From: Actinocatenispora thailandica
Lineage (GTDB): Bacteria > Actinomycetota > Actinomycetes > Mycobacteriales > Micromonosporaceae
Direction: 5' to 3'
DNA length: 64,000 nt
NCBI RefSeq assembly: GCF_016865425.1
Contig: NZ_AP023355.1
Location: 744,001-808,000 of the forward strand
The stretch's first letter is position 1. Every line of letters begins with the position of its first letter. A program made the position numbers and the translations under genes. The notes under the pieces were generated by a model. It was not told the origin of the DNA. It saw nothing but the letters and a program-made list of their open reading frames with translations, and made no database searches. Below are positions 30,742 to 39,150 of this stretch, one piece after another.

Positions 30742-32694
30742 TCAGGCTCGTAGCGACGCGCCCGGGCCGTCGGTCGCGTGTCGCTGGTAGCGAAGGGCGC
30801 CCGCCGGCAACTCGCCGAGCACGATGCGCACCAGCTCCCCGTCCGGGTAGCGCACCAGCACGGTGCGGCCGGCCACCCGTACCGCGAAGCCGGCCGCCAG
30901 CGCCTCCGGGTGCACGGCGTCACCGGTGAGCACCGTGAGGCCGACGAACACCGCGTCGCCGCCCGGATGCGCGCCGCGCAGCAGCGGCGTCGCCGAGCAC
31001 GGCCCGTACGCGTTGGCCTCCACATCGGTGTGCACCCCGGCGCCGGTCCAGCCCGCCAGCCCGACCAGCGCCGAGCTGACCGCGGCACCGGTACGCGCCA
31101 GGGCGAACAGGTCGCCGACCGCGGTGGCCGGCGGGGTCCGGTCGGCGACGGCGTAGCCGCCCTCCCGTACCGTCGGGCCGGCCGGTCCGGTAACCAGGTG
31201 CGCGCGCAGCTCCCAGCAGCCGCGGACCACGGTCGCGGTCTCCACCCGGTACTCGACGTCACCGACCGTCGCGGTGTGCCGGGACGCGGCGAACCGGTCC
31301 CCGATCGCGACCCGTTCGATCCGCCGCCGCCGGGACGCGGTGCCGTCCGGGCCGAGCAGCGCGAGGTGGTTGTCCACGTCGGCGTGCCAGGCCGTCGCCG
31401 CGACCTCCGGCCCGGTGTGCGTGCTGTACGCGAGCTTGGCGTAGTGCGGATCGTCGTGCGCCGGTGCCGGCGGCGCCTCGTTGTGGTCGCTGCCGTGGTT
31501 GAGCAGTCGCACGATGCCGTCGTGCACGGTGGATGAGAGCAGGAAACCGGGCTCCGGCAGGGCGATCACCCGGTCCGCGGTGTCGTTGTGCACCGACCGC
31601 TCCGGCTCGGTCCACACCGGATGGTCCGGCGGCAGCAGCAGGCCGAGGAACCCCTTGCTCGCCCAGTACGGTGAGCCGGGGCCGGAGTACGACTGGGTGG
31701 TGGGCAGGAACGGCTCGTACCAGCCGAGGGTGAGCAGGCCGCGCCGGTCCGGCGCGCCCCGCTCGACGAAGTGCCGCACCACGTCCGAGGCGAGCCGCCG
31801 GGTCTGCCCCGGGCTCAGCGGGCTCGCGTCGAACAGCGCGCCGAGCCAGAGCGGCGCCGCGCAGGCGAAGCGGTACGTCAGCGACCGGCCCTGGTGCACC
31901 GGCGCCCCGTCGGCGCCGAAGAAGTGCTGGTAGCCGGCGAGGAACTCGCGCAGCCGCTGCCGGTACACCTCGCCGCGGCCACCGTCGTCGTCGACCATCC
32001 TGGTCCACAGCAGCGGGTACAGGTGCATGGCCCAGCCGATGTAGTAGTCGAAGTTCGCCCCGGCGCCGTCGGAGTACCAGCCGTTGCCGCGGTACCAGGG
32101 TTCGATCGCGTCCAGGCCGCGCTCGATCTCGGCCGGGTCGTGCGGTCCATCCACTGTGGACAGGAATTGCTCGGTGACGACCTGGAACAGGATCCAGTTG
32201 TTGTCCCAGGTGCGTTTGCCGACGAAGCCGCCGAGCCAGCCGCGCACGTTGTCCTGCTCGGCGGTCGACAGCCGGTCGAAGATCCAGGGCCGGGTCTCGT
32301 GCAGCGCGAGCGCGATCGACGCGGCCTCCACCATCTGCTGGGACCGGTCGACGATGGCCGGCCAGGAGTCGTCCCGTCCCGGTGTGGTGCCCGCGACGAC
32401 GCCCGCCGCGTACCGCTCGATCAGCCCGGCGACGCCCTGTCCCGCGGCGCCGCGGATCCGGAACGCGGCGAGCAGGAAGGTGCGGGCGAAGCCCTCCAGG
32501 CCGTCGGAGACCACCCCCGACCGGCTGTTGCGGCCGGGGAGCCGGAACTGCCCGCCGCCGGCCGTCGCGTACGGCGCGACCGAGTCGAGCAGGTGGTCGG
32601 CGAGCGTCTCCCAGTGCTGCCGACCCCAGCCGGTGCGGGTGGACAGCGACCGCGCCAGCGGCGGCAGGGTCAGGTACGGCGGTGCGTCGGTCAT
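30742..32694 (-). CDS. DUF2264 domain protein
   Basis: This 650-residue soluble protein of the DUF2264 family begins with a helical (alpha/alpha)6-type region. Landmarks are GRNSRSGVVSDGLEGFART, WIFDRLSTAEQDNVRGWLGG, the WDNNWILFQVVTEQFL segment and GAGANFDYYIGWAMHLYPLL. The C-terminal third is beta-rich. There is no signal peptide, so it acts inside the cell. In other actinomycetes the family tends to sit with genes for uronate-containing glycans, which suggests handling of imported oligosaccharides, but no activity can be assigned from sequence. GGGAG precedes the ATG. It is the third gene of the leftward unit after the dehydrogenase and LacI genes. Confidence 0.85.
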   Translation of the reverse strand: MTDAPPYLTLPPLARSLSTRTGWGRQHWETLADHLLDSVAPYATAGGGQFRLPGRNSRSGVVSDGLEGFARTFLLAAFRIRGAAGQGVAGLIERYAAGVVAGTTPGRDDSWPAIVDRSQQMVEAASIALALHETRPWIFDRLSTAEQDNVRGWLGGFVGKRTWDNNWILFQVVTEQFLSTVDGPHDPAEIERGLDAIEPWYRGNGWYSDGAGANFDYYIGWAMHLYPLLWTRMVDDDGGRGEVYRQRLREFLAGYQHFFGADGAPVHQGRSLTYRFACAAPLWLGALFDASPLSPGQTRRLASDVVRHFVERGAPDRRGLLTLGWYEPFLPTTQSYSGPGSPYWASKGFLGLLLPPDHPVWTEPERSVHNDTADRVIALPEPGFLLSSTVHDGIVRLLNHGSDHNEAPPAPAHDDPHYAKLAYSTHTGPEVAATAWHADVDNHLALLGPDGTASRRRRIERVAIGDRFAASRHTATVGDVEYRVETATVVRGCWELRAHLVTGPAGPTVREGGYAVADRTPPATAVGDLFALARTGAAVSSALVGLAGWTGAGVHTDVEANAYGPCSATPLLRGAHPGGDAVFVGLTVLTGDAVHPEALAAGFAVRVAGRTVLVRYPDGELVRIVLGELPAGALRYQRHATDGPGASLRA

Positions 32695-32739
32695 CTGGTC
32701 GTTCTCCCGGACGGACGGACGGACGGTGGTGGCGGCGGT

Positions 32740-33861
32740 TCAGGACTGCCGGCGGAGCGGCCGGCCGGCGGCCGGCGGGCCGACCGAGGCACGGGTCACG
32801 ATGTGCGTGCCGACCATGATCGAGCTGCCCGGCGCGGCGTTGGTGTCGGAGTCCTCCTCCGCCAGCGCCAGCCGGATCGCCTCCCGGCCCATCTCCTCCA
32901 GCGGTACGTGCACCGTGGTGAGCCCCGGCGCGACCTCGGCGGCGACCGGCAGGTCGTCGTACCCGACGAGGGACAGGTCGGCCGGTACCCGCAGGCCGGC
33001 CTCGGTGAGCGCCTCCAGCGCGCCGGCGGCGACCATGTCGTTGGCCGCGAAGACCGCGGTCGCGTCGATGCCGGCGGCGAGCAGCTCGCGCAGCCGGTGG
33101 TAGCCGAACCGGCGGCCGAACTCGCCGGTCTGGATCAGGTCCTCCTCGACCGGGATGCCGCGCGCCGCGAGCGCCCGCCGGTGGCCGGCGAGCCGCGCCG
33201 CGGTGGTGGACAGCGCGGTCGGCCCGCCCAGGTAGAGGATTCGCCGGTGCCCGGCGCCGATCAGGTAGTCGGTGATCGCCGCCGCGCCGCCCTCGTTGTC
33301 GTAGCTGACCTGCACCGTCGGCACGTCCGGGCCGAGCGACGGGCGGCCGCACAGCACCAGCACCGAGCCCGCCGCGGCGAGCGCCTCGGCGCGTTTGGTC
33401 ATCTGCTTGGTGAACGTCGGATCGTCGTACGCGCCGCCGACCAGCACCACCGCGTCGGCGCGCTGCTCGTGCAGCAGGTCGACCAGGGCCAGTTCGCGCC
33501 GCGAGTCGCCCTGGGTCGCGGCGATCAGACAGAGCCGGCCCCGGCCGGTGGCCTCGCGTTCCACGCCGCGCGCGATGTAGGCGAAGAACGGGTCGATCAC
33601 GTCGTTGACGACGATGCCGACGGTGCGGGTGGTGTTGCCGGCCAGCGCCCGGGCGTGCGCGTTGACCACGTAGCCGAGTTCCCGGACGGCGCGCTCGACC
33701 TTGCTGCGGGTCGCCGTCGCGACCGGGTAGTTGCCGTTCAGGGTGCGGGAGACGGTCGCCGCGGAGACACCGGCCTTGGCCGCGACGTCCTCGATCGTGA
33801 TCGGCCCGCTGCGGGCGCGCCGCCGGGTGGTGCCGTTTCCGGTGGAGCCTCGGCGATTCAT
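32740..33861 (-). CDS. LacI-family transcriptional regulator of the glycan locus
   Basis: The 373-residue repressor has the LacI helix-turn-helix near residues 21-42 (ITIEDVAAKAGVSAATVSRTL) and the hinge helix AHARALAGNTTRTVG. A periplasmic-binding-type sensor domain follows (VGIVVNDVIDPFFAYIARGVE, and the C-terminal VPLEEMGREAIRLA). It sits between the dehydrogenase and DUF2264 genes. Four LacI-type palindromes with the GTAAGCGCTTAC pattern lie at the two promoter regions of the neighbouring operons. It is therefore the likely regulator of both, including its own transcript. The inducer is presumably a breakdown sugar. The site assignment is inference, as no other LacI gene is in view. Confidence 0.92.
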   Translation of the reverse strand: MNRRGSTGNGTTRRRARSGPITIEDVAAKAGVSAATVSRTLNGNYPVATATRSKVERAVRELGYVVNAHARALAGNTTRTVGIVVNDVIDPFFAYIARGVEREATGRGRLCLIAATQGDSRRELALVDLLHEQRADAVVLVGGAYDDPTFTKQMTKRAEALAAAGSVLVLCGRPSLGPDVPTVQVSYDNEGGAAAITDYLIGAGHRRILYLGGPTALSTTAARLAGHRRALAARGIPVEEDLIQTGEFGRRFGYHRLRELLAAGIDATAVFAANDMVAAGALEALTEAGLRVPADLSLVGYDDLPVAAEVAPGLTTVHVPLEEMGREAIRLALAEEDSDTNAAPGSSIMVGTHIVTRASVGPPAAGRPLRRQS

Positions 33862-33937
33862 GAGATCACACTATCCTTCGGGTACGCGTCGCCAGGTGCC
33901 GTCTCGGCGCCCGTCGGGGGTGCCGGGAGCCGTCCGG

Positions 33938-34960
33938 TCAGGCGATGTGCGGCAGGTCGGGTCCGAGCACCGGATGGGCCAGCGGGCGGCCGGTCGCGAG
34001 CCGGTTCAGCTCGTCGACCGCCTGCGCGCCGAGCCGTCGCACCTCGTTGCCCAGCGCGCCGGCGATGTGTGGGGTCAGCACCACGTTGGGCAGCTCGTAC
34101 AGCGGGGAGTCGGCCGGCAGCGGCTCCGGGTCGGTGACGTCCAACAGCGCGTCCAGCCGGCCGGTGACCAGCTCGGCGGTGAGCGCCGCGGTGTCGATCA
34201 GCGAACCCCGGGCGGTGTTGATCACGACCGCGCCGTCGGGCAACAGCGCGAGCCGCCGCGCGTCGAGCATCCGCCGGGTCGTCGGACCCTCCGGGGCGTG
34301 CAGCGTCAGTACGGTGCTGCGCCGGCACAGCTCGTCCAGCTCCACCGGTTGGGCGCCGAGCGCGGCGGCCTCGGCCCGCGGCAGGTACGGGTCGTAGACC
34401 AGGACGGTCGCGTCCAGGTGCTGCACGAGCCGGAGCACCCGGCGGCCGATCCGGGACGCGCCGACCACCCCGATGGTGATCCCGTTGGTACCGGTGGGCG
34501 GCATGCCCTCGGTGCGGCGGCTGGCGCGGGTGGCGTGCAGCTGGTGGGCGAACCGGCCGAATCGTTTGGCGCCCAGCACGATCGCCGCGAAGGTGAACTC
34601 GGCGACCGGCACCGAGTTCGCGTCGGCGGCGGACGACACCTGGATGCCGCGGGCGAACACCTCGTCGGTCAGGAACGTCTTGACCGTACCGGCGGAGTGC
34701 ACCACGGCGCGCAGCTTCGGCGCCAGGTCGAGAACGGCGTGGTCGATCCGCGGCGTTCCCCAGCCGGTGAGCAGCACCTCGGCGTCGGCCAGCGCCGCCG
34801 CCGCGACCTCGGTGTCGAGGCTTTGCAGGACGCCGGGATGGGTGACCGTGGCCAGCTCGTACAGCTCGGCGAGGGTCGTCGGGCCAAACAGCGCGCTCAG
34901 GTCCGCGTCGCGCATCGCGATGGCAATGCGCAGCTTCCCGCGCCGCCCGGTGTCCGCCAC
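33938..34960 (-). CDS. D-isomer-specific 2-hydroxyacid dehydrogenase
   Basis: The 340-residue NAD(P)-dependent enzyme has the nucleotide fold ITIGVVGASRIGRRVLRLVQ near 155-175 and the motif VINTARGSLIDTAAL. The catalytic Glu and His lie in DVTDPEPLPADSPL and LTPHIAGALGNE. AGGAGGACGAG immediately before GTG 34960 fixes the start. It is the first gene of the leftward unit, with a palindromic operator and a TTGACG/TAACGT promoter upstream. Its substrate is unknown; oxidation or reduction of a sugar-acid-derived hydroxyacid would fit the surrounding glycan genes. Confidence 0.88.
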   Translation of the reverse strand: MADTGRRGKLRIAIAMRDADLSALFGPTTLAELYELATVTHPGVLQSLDTEVAAAALADAEVLLTGWGTPRIDHAVLDLAPKLRAVVHSAGTVKTFLTDEVFARGIQVSSAADANSVPVAEFTFAAIVLGAKRFGRFAHQLHATRASRRTEGMPPTGTNGITIGVVGASRIGRRVLRLVQHLDATVLVYDPYLPRAEAAALGAQPVELDELCRRSTVLTLHAPEGPTTRRMLDARRLALLPDGAVVINTARGSLIDTAALTAELVTGRLDALLDVTDPEPLPADSPLYELPNVVLTPHIAGALGNEVRRLGAQAVDELNRLATGRPLAHPVLGPDLPHIA

Positions 34961-34973
34961 CTCGTCCTCCTAT

Positions 34974-34987
34974 AGAAATCGCTTACT
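34974..34987. promoter_or_regulatory. LacI-type operator, leftward promoter
   Basis: AGAAATCGCTTACT is an imperfect 14-base palindrome (five of seven pairs match) related to GTAAGCGCTTAC. It lies between the leftward -10 box and the dehydrogenase start, a good position for repression. Confidence 0.65.
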
Positions 34988-34998
34988 ATCGAGTTCAG

Positions 34999-35028
34999 AC
35001 GTTAGGTCGGCCGCTCTGCGGACGTCAA
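34999..35028 (-). promoter_or_regulatory. Leftward promoter of dehydrogenase-LacI-DUF2264
   Basis: On the minus strand TTGACG (35028-35023) and TAACGT (35004-34999) are separated by 18 bases. The operator at 34974-34987 lies just downstream. Confidence 0.6.
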
Positions 35029-35079
35029 GTCGCCGGTAGACGCAGGGAAAAGATCGGCTGATTCGGCCGTGGACGGCTC

Positions 35080-35108
35080 TTGACAAGCCAGAGTGCTCGC
35101 CGTAACTT
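35080..35108 (+). promoter_or_regulatory. Rightward promoter of the sugar ABC operon
   Basis: TTGACA (35080-35085) and TAACTT (35103-35108) are 17 bases apart, unusually close to the sigma-70 consensus for this high-GC sequence. The perfect operator palindrome starts 12 bases later, over the expected start of transcription. Confidence 0.7.
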
Positions 35109-35119
35109 CGGCGCATCCA

Positions 35120-35131
35120 GTAAGCGCTTAC
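35120..35131. promoter_or_regulatory. Perfect LacI-type operator, rightward promoter
   Basis: GTAAGCGCTTAC is a perfect 12-base palindrome with the central CG typical of LacI-family sites. It is placed at about +5 to +16 of the rightward promoter. Confidence 0.75.
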
Positions 35132-35212
35132 CATCAAAATGGCGGGTGGACGAGGAGCGGGTATGGGCGTTCGGCTTCGAGGCTGGCCGTCGGTCGGCGG
35201 CCGGGAGATGTG

Positions 35213-37276
35213 GTGACGGCGGCCGAGCCGGCAGTGCCGGGGGCGCCGGCCGAGCCGGCAGTGCCGGGGGCGCCGGCCGAGCCGGCAGTGCCGGGGGCGC
35301 CGGCCGAGCCGGCAGTGCCGGGGGCGCCGGCCGAGCCGGCAGTGCCGGGGGCGCCGGCCGAGCCGGCAGTGCCGGGGGCGCCGGCCGAGCTGGCGGTGCC
35401 CGGGTCCGCCGACGGCACGGCGACGAGCGCGCGGGCCCGGCGCCGGGCGCAGCGGCGGGCGGCGAAGGCGGTACCGCGGCGGAAGCTGACCCTGCGGGAG
35501 CGCATCCGGCGGGACCGGGTGATGCTGCTCTTGCTGGCGCCGGGATTCCTCTACTTCGTGGTGTTCCACTACGCGCCGCTGCTCGGCTACATCGTCGCGT
35601 TCGAGGACTACCAGCCCTACCTCGGTTTCGTCGACTCCACGTTCACCGGGCTGGCGAACTTCGCCCAGGTGTTCGCCGATCCGGCGTTCTGGCAGGCGCT
35701 GCTCAACACGCTGGAGATCACCGCGCTCCAGCTGGTGTTCTTCTTTCCGGCCCCGATCGGGCTGGCGCTGCTGCTCAACAGCATACTGTCGACGAAGGTG
35801 CGCCGGTTCGTGCAGAGCGTGGTCTACCTGCCGCACTTCATCGGCTGGGTGATCATCGTCTCGATCTTCCAGCAGGTACTCGGGGCCACCGGTGCGCTGC
35901 CCAACATGCTGGACGTGTTGGGGTTGGGCCGGTTCGACGCGATGACCACCCCCTGGTTCTTCCCGTTCCTGGTCACGATCCAGTCGATCTGGAAGGACTG
36001 CGGCTGGGGCACCATCATCTTCCTCGCCGCGCTGCTCAACATCGACCAGGAGCTGTACGAGGCGGCGGCGGTCGACGGCGCCGGTCGCTGGCAACGGTTG
36101 TGGCGGATCACCCTGCCGGGCCTGATGCCGGTCGTGGTGCTGCTGCTGATCCTCAACCTGGGCAACATCCTGTCGGTCGGGTTCGAGCAGATCGTGTTGC
36201 AGCGCAACAGTGTCGGGCCGGAGCACGGCGAGGTACTCGACACGTACGTCTACTTCCACGGCATCGTCGACAGCCAGTGGGGGCCCTCCGCCGCGGTCGG
36301 CCTGGTGAAGGGGTTCGTCGGGCTCGGCCTCGTCCTCGGCGCGAACAAGCTCGCGCACCTGTTCGGCCAGGAGGGGTGTACTCCGGTGGCAAGTAGTGCG
36401 GCACGCCCGGTGTGGATGGAGAAGCCGTCCGCGCTCGGTACCGGCGCCAAGGTCGCCGTGCTGGTGGTCATCTCGCTGCTCGTGCTGTACCCGTTCGTGT
36501 CGGTGCTGGCGACGAGCCTGTCCACCCAGGCGGACATCTCCCGGCACGGTGGTCTGGTGCTGTTCCCCACCCACCCGACGCTCGCCGCCTACCGCATCAT
36601 CTTCGCGGGTGGCGTGGTGACGGATGCGTTGCTGCGCAGCGTTCTCATCACGGCCGTCGGTACCGGATGCTCGGTCGCGGCGACCGTCGGCATGGCGTAC
36701 GGGTTGAGTCGGCGCAACGTGGTCGGTGGCCGGTTCTTCCTGCTGGTGGCGCTGTTCACGATGCTGTTCAGCCCCGGCGTGATCCCGAACTTCCTGGTGG
36801 TCAAGCAGCTCGGGCTGCTCGACACGTACGCCTCGCTGGTGTTGCCGACGCTGGTGAGCGCGTTCAACCTGGTCGTGCTGCGGTCGTTCTTCATGAACCT
36901 GCCGACCGAACTGTACGAGGCGGCGCGCATCGACGGAGCCGGCGACTTCCGGATCCTGGCGCGGATCGTGCTGCCGCTGTCCAAGGGCGTCCTCGCCGTC
37001 GTCACGCTGTTCTACGCGGTCGGCTACTGGAACGCCTTCTTCAACGCGATGCTGTACGTGAACGACGACAAGTGGCCGCTGTCCATGGTGCTGCGTCAGT
37101 TCGTCCTGCAGGGACAGTCGCTGTCGGACACCGTGACCTCCAGCGAGGCGGCGGCACCCGCGCAGGCGATCCAGATGGCGGTCGTGGTCGTGAGTCTGGT
37201 GCCGATCCTGCTCGTCTACCCGTTCCTGCAGCGGTACTTCACCAAGGGCGTCCTCACCGGCGCCATCAAGGGCTGA
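35213..37276 (+). CDS. Sugar ABC transporter permeases LplB-like and YtcP-like, read as one fused frame
   Basis: One 687-residue frame holds two complete permeases. Residues 1-65 are a repeat-rich tail. Residues 95-390 are an LplB-type permease (RDRVMLLLLAPGFLYFVVFH; EAA loop YEAAAVDGAGRWQRLWRITL). From about 392 on is a YtcP/LplC-type permease (EAA loop YEAARIDGAGDFRILARIVL; end FTKGVLTGAIKG). These are normally two genes. At the junction (36373-36376, four Gs) one extra G would end the first protein as GQEGVYSGGK and a stop, the usual type of ending. GTG 36386 with its own AGGAGGGG would then start the second. The fusion is thus probably a one-base deletion or assembly error. GTG 35213 follows GGGAG. 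The pair imports an oligosaccharide bound by the next gene's product. Confidence 0.85.
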   Translation: MTAAEPAVPGAPAEPAVPGAPAEPAVPGAPAEPAVPGAPAEPAVPGAPAEPAVPGAPAELAVPGSADGTATSARARRRAQRRAAKAVPRRKLTLRERIRRDRVMLLLLAPGFLYFVVFHYAPLLGYIVAFEDYQPYLGFVDSTFTGLANFAQVFADPAFWQALLNTLEITALQLVFFFPAPIGLALLLNSILSTKVRRFVQSVVYLPHFIGWVIIVSIFQQVLGATGALPNMLDVLGLGRFDAMTTPWFFPFLVTIQSIWKDCGWGTIIFLAALLNIDQELYEAAAVDGAGRWQRLWRITLPGLMPVVVLLLILNLGNILSVGFEQIVLQRNSVGPEHGEVLDTYVYFHGIVDSQWGPSAAVGLVKGFVGLGLVLGANKLAHLFGQEGCTPVASSAARPVWMEKPSALGTGAKVAVLVVISLLVLYPFVSVLATSLSTQADISRHGGLVLFPTHPTLAAYRIIFAGGVVTDALLRSVLITAVGTGCSVAATVGMAYGLSRRNVVGGRFFLLVALFTMLFSPGVIPNFLVVKQLGLLDTYASLVLPTLVSAFNLVVLRSFFMNLPTELYEAARIDGAGDFRILARIVLPLSKGVLAVVTLFYAVGYWNAFFNAMLYVNDDKWPLSMVLRQFVLQGQSLSDTVTSSEAAAPAQAIQMAVVVVSLVPILLVYPFLQRYFTKGVLTGAIKG
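35222..35410 (+). repeat. Coding minisatellite: six perfect 27-bp units plus one degenerate
   Basis: Units start at 35222, 35249, 35276, 35303, 35330 and 35357, each encoding AEPAVPGAP. A seventh degenerate unit reads AELAVPGSA. The array forms most of the cytoplasmic N-terminal tail of the LplB-like permease. Confidence 0.95.
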
Positions 37277-37305
37277 CTGACCCCCAAGACCTAGAGGAGA
37301 GATCC

Positions 37306-38976
37306 GTGGGAATCGACGAATCGTCGCTCGCGATGGGCCGGCGCGGCTTCCTGCGTACCGGCGCCGGTGCGGTTCTGGCCGGAGCGCTGGGTACCGGCGC
37401 CCTGTCCACCCTCGCCGGTTGTGGTTCGGGCGGCGACACGAGCAAGGTGTCCAGTGCCGCCGACGTGAAGCTGCCGACCAGCGTTCCCTACCAGGGGCCG
37501 GAGCCGGACATCGCGGCGACCGCGGACGGCGTCCCGGCGGCGTTCTACAACTACCCGAAGCCGCAGCGGGCGTTCCCGAACCCGCCGCTGAAGAACGAGA
37601 AGATCAGCGCGATCACCAACGTGTTCGGTCCGCCGCCGCCGGGGCGCTCGAAGAACCCGGCCTGGCAGGAGATCGAGAAGCGGCTCGGCGCCCAGGTCGA
37701 CATCACCTCGGTGTCCTCGGCCGACTACGAGACCAAGCTGAACACGGTGATCGCCGGCGGCAAGCTGCCCGACATCATGCTGTACGACGGTGCCGGCATC
37801 AGCAACCTGCCAAGGTTCCTGGAGTCGGCGTGTGCCGACCTGACGCCGCTGCTCGGTGGTGACAAGGCCAAGCAGTACCCGCACCTGGCGATGATCCCGA
37901 AGGCGGTGTGGGAGACCTGCACCCAGGCCGGGAAGCTCTACTTCCTGCCGATTCCGCGGAGCATCGTCGGCGGTTCGGGCTTCTACAACTCGACGCTGTT
38001 CGGCCAGGTCGGCGTCGGCGACACCACCGCGATCAAGAACGCGGACGAGTTCCTCGGGGTGCTCAAGCAGCTGACCCGACCGAAGCAGAACCGGTGGGCG
38101 CTGGGCAGCACCAACTTCGGTACCACGCCGTTCCACCACATCTTCGGTACGCCGAACGTCTGGAAGCTCGACGGCGGGAAGCTCGTCAAGAACTACGAGA
38201 CCGACGAGTACAAGGCGACGCTGGAGTTCCTCGTCAAGGCGCACCGGGCCGGCTGCTTCGTGCCCGGGTCCGAGGGGTGGACCAAGCAGCAGATGCAGAA
38301 CGCGTTCGCCGCCGGCAAGGTGGCGATGATCTACGACGGGCTCCCCGCGTACGCCGGCCCGACCGGGTACTTCCGCACGCTGCCGCAGACCCACAAGGGC
38401 TACCAGGCGAAGCCGTTCCTGCCGTTCGGGCACGACGGCGGCAAGCCGGTGACGTGGAAGGACAACATCGCCTTCGGCTGGATCATGCTCGCCAAGGCCG
38501 ACGAGAAGCGACTGCACACGGTCCTGAAGGCGTGCGACTTCCTCGCCTCGCCGTTCGGGACCGAGGAGTACCTGCTGCTCAACTACGGTGTCGAGGGGGC
38601 CGACTACTCGCTGGACGCGAAGGGCAACCCGTCGCTGACCGCGAAGGGGAACCAGGACACGCTCGTACCGTGGAAGTTCCTGTCCGCGCCGTCCCAGGTG
38701 GTGTACGACCCGAGTTCGCGGGACTACGTGGACATCCTGCACGGCGCGTACGCGAAGCTGATTCCCGGTTCGGTCGCGAACCCGGTCGACACCCTCTACT
38801 CGCCGACCGACGGCAAGCAGGGTGCGACGCTGAACCAGGCCGTGTCCGACACGGTCACCTCGATCATCGCCGGCCGCAAGCCGCTGTCCGCCTTCGACGA
38901 CGCGGTCAAGAAGTGGCGGTCCGGTGGCGGCGACACCATCCGCAAGGAGTACGAGCAGGCGCTGGGCAAGAAGTAG
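37306..38976 (+). CDS. Extracellular solute-binding lipoprotein (Tat-type) for the sugar ABC transporter
   Basis: This 556-residue substrate-binding protein starts with a twin-arginine-like signal GRRGFLRTGAG, a hydrophobic run, and a lipobox ending at Cys39 (STLAGCGSG). It would be lipid-anchored outside the membrane. The body matches large type-2 binding proteins that accompany LplB/YtcP permeases (KISAITNVFGPPPPGRSKNP, GKLPDIMLYDGAGISNLPRF, GKVAMIYDGLPAYAGPTGYF). AGAGGAGA at about 37293-37300 supports the GTG. It follows the permease frame by 29 bases. No ATPase gene is present, which is usual because such systems share an MsmK-like ATPase encoded elsewhere. Confidence 0.92.
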   Translation: MGIDESSLAMGRRGFLRTGAGAVLAGALGTGALSTLAGCGSGGDTSKVSSAADVKLPTSVPYQGPEPDIAATADGVPAAFYNYPKPQRAFPNPPLKNEKISAITNVFGPPPPGRSKNPAWQEIEKRLGAQVDITSVSSADYETKLNTVIAGGKLPDIMLYDGAGISNLPRFLESACADLTPLLGGDKAKQYPHLAMIPKAVWETCTQAGKLYFLPIPRSIVGGSGFYNSTLFGQVGVGDTTAIKNADEFLGVLKQLTRPKQNRWALGSTNFGTTPFHHIFGTPNVWKLDGGKLVKNYETDEYKATLEFLVKAHRAGCFVPGSEGWTKQQMQNAFAAGKVAMIYDGLPAYAGPTGYFRTLPQTHKGYQAKPFLPFGHDGGKPVTWKDNIAFGWIMLAKADEKRLHTVLKACDFLASPFGTEEYLLLNYGVEGADYSLDAKGNPSLTAKGNQDTLVPWKFLSAPSQVVYDPSSRDYVDILHGAYAKLIPGSVANPVDTLYSPTDGKQGATLNQAVSDTVTSIIAGRKPLSAFDDAVKKWRSGGGDTIRKEYEQALGKK

Positions 38977-38979
38977 CCG

Positions 38980-39052
38980 AACCCCGGTCCACGGTCGACC
39001 GGGCGACGGCTGCGACGCAGCCCCGGAGCCGCCGGATGGCGGGACCGGGGTT
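38980..39052 (+). terminator. Stem-loop after the binding-protein gene
   Basis: AACCCCGGTCC (38980-38990) pairs with GGACCGGGGTT (39042-39052). An inner stem GGCTGC/GCAGCC lies at 39008-39022. It begins four bases after the stop, so it probably limits readthrough into the fucosidase. Confidence 0.65.
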
Positions 39053-39150
39053 GCCTGCGGCGGACCCGACACCGCGCGTGCCCCGCGCTGCTGCGCGGCA
39101 CGGGCGGGCATGGAAACATCGGATGTGTGCACCCGAAGGAAGAGGACACC

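Noticed and set aside
30742-32694. DUF2264 gene as a secreted hydrolase
   Set aside because: There is no signal peptide or lipobox at its N-terminus, so it is taken as cytoplasmic.
35080-36396. Alternative reading of the permease region in a second frame
   Set aside because: It stays open because the 27-base repeat is open in all frames and because of high GC; only its last ten codons (GQEGVYSGGK-like ending) are informative, as evidence for a missing base.
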